DNA of 7,945 nt, taken from positions 1 through 7,945 of the forward strand of contig CANRHT010000293.1 in assembly GCA_947630465.1 (NCBI GenBank), written 5' to 3'. The notes under the pieces are model-generated. The model saw only the letters and a program-made list of their open reading frames with translations. It did not search any database and had not been told where the DNA came from. This DNA is from an uncultured Pseudomonadaceae bacterium (lineage in GTDB: Bacteria; Pseudomonadota; Gammaproteobacteria; Pseudomonadales; Pseudomonadaceae). The position numbers and the translations under genes were made by a program. Shown piece by piece: positions 6,401 through 7,945 of this stretch; position 1 is the stretch's first letter; every line of letters begins with the position of its first letter.

Positions 6401-7945
6401 TGTTTACGACCCAGCGCTCAAGCAAGCTTCATTTCACAGCGGCCCCAGTGGTGGTTACGGCGGTGCGCAAACTGAGGCAGCGATAACGCAGCTTTTTGGC
6501 TCTACCGTAGACATCATCAATTCGGTTATTGCGGATGTGGGCGCTCAAGCAGAGGTGGCTTTTTTTCACGGAGCCTTTGAATCAAGTGAAAAAGGGCGCG
6601 GTGGAGTCTTCTCGGGTGGGGACATACGGTTAGCTGACGGATCGACGGCTGGCTTCGGTGGCGCTAGAAAAGGTGACGGCTATGGAGGGACGTCAGGTTC
6701 ACCCGAGCAGATGATTGAGAATCTTCAAAAAGACATGTACTTCAGTGTGTTGGAGGCGTGGCAGTCCGTTAGCGATCAAATGCCAGACATCATCGGTGAC
6801 TCATTAAAAGATGTTGATGTTCGTGCGCTGTCTGCTGAGCAAGCGGCCGCCATGGTCAACGAGATTCAAGCGGTGGTTTTATCAACCAATGCGTTTATTA
6901 ATGCGCTTAATGAGTTACCGTTCAGCAACTTAAAAGAGCTGTCGTTTGATGCTTCCGCGGCCATGCTGCGGCTGTTTGGTGGCGTAGAGCAAGCGATGCA
7001 GGGCCTTGGCGTGTACTACCAAGAGTTTTACAGCGAGTCTGAGCGTATAGAGCACGCTATTGCTAATCTAACTAGGAATTTTGCTGAGTTGGGGTATGAG
7101 CTACCCGCTACTCGTGATGCGTATCGTGAGCTTGTCGAGTCCATTGATGTATCGAGTGAGTCGGGTCAAGAGCTATACGTTCAACTTATTCAGATGTCCG
7201 GAGCGTTTGCCAGCGTAACAGAAGGCGCTGAAGGCCTAGAGTTTGAGTTAAACGATATGACTGAGGACTTGAGCGAGCTTATGCGTCTTTTGTCTACGCT
7301 TCCCTTTAATCATTTGATAGAGATGGGCGAAGAGACGGTAAGGGTGCTTGCTGAAATGGCAGGCGGCATCGATGCATTTGCCAGCAGCTTAGGCGGCTAC
7401 TATCAGAACTTTTTCACCGAGCAAGAGCGTTTTATTGCTGGTGCCGGAGTGTTTGTTAACGATTTGAATGAGCTTGGTTTAGCATTGCCTGCGGCTCGCG
7501 ATGGCTTTCGCGGCATGATGGACTCGATTGATTTAACGACAACAGCTGGTCAGGAAATGTTTGCGGCTTTATTAAGCACAGCAGAGCAAGCGGATGACTA
7601 CTACCGTTACGTGGAGCAGACAACACAAAACGCGTTAGCTGAGTTGGCGCAGTCTGTGGCTGAGGCGCGTCAAAAAGAGCTAACGGATCTCAAGGCTTCA
7701 CAAACAGAGCGAATGCAGGCTTTACGAGAACAGCAGTCATCGGAGTTAAAAGCGTTACGAGATTCGCAGAGTGCTCGGAGCAAAGCGTTACGTGAGGAGC
7801 AGCAGCAAGCGGTTAAAGCTGTACGAGACAGTTATAACGCTCAAGCCAAAGCGATTCGTGATTCCATCTCATCGATTAACGAAAAGCTTAGCGAGCTTAA
7901 CTCGCTATCAAATCAGATTGAGCGCGGACTTGATTCATTACGAGG
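3423..7945 (+). CDS. Phage tail tape measure protein, lambda-H type, 3' end outside window
   Basis: At least 1507 residues; the frame is open from ATG 3423 to the window end. Tape measure proteins set siphovirus tail length, scaffold tail-tube assembly and are released into the host during DNA entry. Visible in order: charged coiled-coil N-terminus (1-115); the AAIDPLESKLNKLDEAEKKL region (from about 119) seen in lambda-H relatives; a hydrophobic segment (227-253); the TGNAAGTT motif (270-277) of the TMP_2 family; a long helical stretch; the lambda-type C-domain (about 773-826, with INGGKSSWKSFTKSL); a Gly/Ala-rich hydrophobic stretch (about 827-985); two tandem 128-residue repeats (1165-1420); and an 11-residue-period coiled coil from 1421. 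GGAA lies seven bases upstream of the ATG. The gene is more G+C-rich than the membrane-protein genes on the left. No frameshift or internal stop was seen. Confidence 0.97.
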   Translation, partial: MSDIAKLNLAVDSSETVIAIKSLEQLAQISAEAEKAAEKLGGATKQQVKQFKELDKAAKAAEVTERRHIDQSLERARAYTKIASAEVAAMQAAERNKSTVRQMAEEQKKLKDGLGKLLAAIDPLESKLNKLDEAEKKLHETFRAGVIEAEKYAETLAKIGAQRNEIVEKQLKEIGEGAGFASEMIKRLGLNSRESQRDLLNLGRAAASGNWTQAQASVFQLARGSSALSLALSGVGVSIGAVTAGVGVLGYMYYQSYRENQEFNRSLALTGNAAGTTTERLTAMSRSIGESIAYAADTAKVVQDVARTGKIAADSIEEVALASVQMQQAFGQAVDQTISEFVRLGEAPSTALLELNDKYHHLTFSVYEQVRALEEQGREEEAMALAQRHHSEQLNIRANEVIANIGAIESAYLKAKKNIQATWQTISDGIANLGKEEPITDVLAGLREELRQQEAFLHEMVTTGEKTGRPRLLDIDQVKKNIEALNLEISAFEEGQAKLEVIDKLEQKRIEERNRLLKQSQDQTKYLEQNQPNTLEHELQKARENVNRLTEGLSKGTERYKAIMEAFYREEAEIRKRHEKKSPKGSSGTNTFAAEAARLKARIQEETALAEATERTVAQVSRLNEFERRALQLRELAKNETKAVNKAKLEELATLNEQAGALVRTNKLTEEAAKERLRYLDGIEKTTEKTRDEAQRIRDQAQTMGMSKAAFEALTTARLQEQIAQLQGKEGTEEEIQLLKEQLVARQELTAAIGEHDTARIDHETQKEVERDWQKTMDSIDDVFRRGFADMINGGKSSWKSFTKSLTTTFKTAVADEIYKMFMKPFVAQVAVGVGGMFGMGGAANAKGGQGAAMGFDVLRGAHSAYSAFTGGLTSTLSNGIGYLGEMFGSSALQSFSAGMAGTVAGVTGSLAGIGATGGLTSAAALGSTIGTGAIASPAFAASVGGGSLGGAAGMGAAFGAAMPWLAGGLAVAALLPSITNAFKGETRSGGGFVYDPALKQASFHSGPSGGYGGAQTEAAITQLFGSTVDIINSVIADVGAQAEVAFFHGAFESSEKGRGGVFSGGDIRLADGSTAGFGGARKGDGYGGTSGSPEQMIENLQKDMYFSVLEAWQSVSDQMPDIIGDSLKDVDVRALSAEQAAAMVNEIQAVVLSTNAFINALNELPFSNLKELSFDASAAMLRLFGGVEQAMQGLGVYYQEFYSESERIEHAIANLTRNFAELGYELPATRDAYRELVESIDVSSESGQELYVQLIQMSGAFASVTEGAEGLEFELNDMTEDLSELMRLLSTLPFNHLIEMGEETVRVLAEMAGGIDAFASSLGGYYQNFFTEQERFIAGAGVFVNDLNELGLALPAARDGFRGMMDSIDLTTTAGQEMFAALLSTAEQADDYYRYVEQTTQNALAELAQSVAEARQKELTDLKASQTERMQALREQQSSELKALRDSQSARSKALREEQQQAVKAVRDSYNAQAKAIRDSISSINEKLSELNSLSNQIERGLDSLR
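6915..7298 (+). repeat. Tape measure 128-residue repeat, copy 1
   Basis: Residues 1165-1292. Begins LPFSNL and contains GG (1186-1187), YYQEF, SESER, ELGYELPATRD and ESIDVSSESGQE. It aligns with copy 2 without any gap over the first 91 positions, with about a third of residues identical by my count. The pattern of GG, YY..FF.E.ER and LPA.RD is one I recognise from C-terminal regions of large tape measure proteins. Confidence 0.88.
7299..7682 (+). repeat. Tape measure 128-residue repeat, copy 2
   Basis: Residues 1293-1420. Begins LPFNHL and contains GG, YYQNFF, TEQER, ELGLALPAARD and DSIDLTTTAGQE in the same register as copy 1. The last third has diverged into a polar helical stretch leading into the coiled coil. 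Confidence 0.88.
7683..7880 (+). repeat. Hendecad (33-bp, 11-residue) coiled-coil repeats in the tape measure gene
   Basis: Six consecutive 11-residue units (residues 1421-1486): TDLKASQTERM, QALREQQSSEL, KALRDSQSARS, KALREEQQQAV, KAVRDSYNAQA, KAIRDSISSIN. Units 2-6 share the core [KQ]A[LVI]R[DE]. The periodicity is also visible in the DNA (AAAGCGTTACG recurs at 7749 and 7782). An 11-residue period predicts a nearly straight or slightly right-handed coiled coil rather than a standard heptad one. Confidence 0.85.

Noticed and set aside
6028..6486. Three overlapping open frames on both strands rich in Pro/Ala or Leu
   Set aside because: They are shadows of the Gly/Ala-rich coding segment of the tape measure gene, whose composition removes stops from other frames.

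Overview
The window looks like part of a tailed phage or prophage (siphovirus-like, lambda/HK97 style) of a Gram-negative, probably gammaproteobacterial, host. The evidence is a very large lambda-type tail tape measure gene filling the right half, a Gram-negative HigBA (HI1419/HI1420-type) toxin-antitoxin pair and ordinary Shine-Dalgarno sites. I cannot name the genus. No rRNA, tRNA, CRISPR array, transposase or integrase is visible.

Left part (about 1-2300): three small membrane-protein genes in alternating orientation, noticeably richer in A+T than the tape measure gene. They are a DUF4760-like protein with one membrane helix (59-625, +), a protein with two membrane helices and a cytoplasmic helical domain (686-1558, -), and a second two-helix protein (about 1633-2196, +). 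Hairpin terminators or terminator-like hairpins separate them (658-687, 1598-1619, 2212-2231, 2267-2292), so each appears to be its own small transcription unit.

Middle part (2298-3409): a complete higB-higA operon on the minus strand, with toxin and antitoxin overlapping by ATGA. It has a recognisable promoter whose spacer and -10 box are overlaid by a 6-4-6 inverted repeat, the likely HigA operator. Next, on the plus strand, is a 115-residue exported protein with two cysteines, followed by a strong terminator only 13 bases before the tape measure start.

Right part (3423 to the window end): the tape measure gene, open for 1507 codons and cut by the window edge. It holds an N-terminal coiled-coil region, the lambda-H-like TGN.AGTT motif, a lambda-type C-domain, a glycine-rich hydrophobic stretch, two tandem 128-residue repeats aligning without gaps, and then a run of 11-residue (hendecad) coiled-coil repeats.

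Taken together, everything left of 3410 reads as accessory cargo ("morons") parked directly upstream of a tape measure gene, where HK97 carries its gp15 superinfection-exclusion moron. The tail assembly chaperones and tail tube genes that normally precede the tape measure gene are not in the window. The cargo is plausibly lysogen-expressed: a stabilising or defensive TA module plus membrane and exported proteins that could affect competing phages. That role is inferred from position and architecture, not shown by the sequence.
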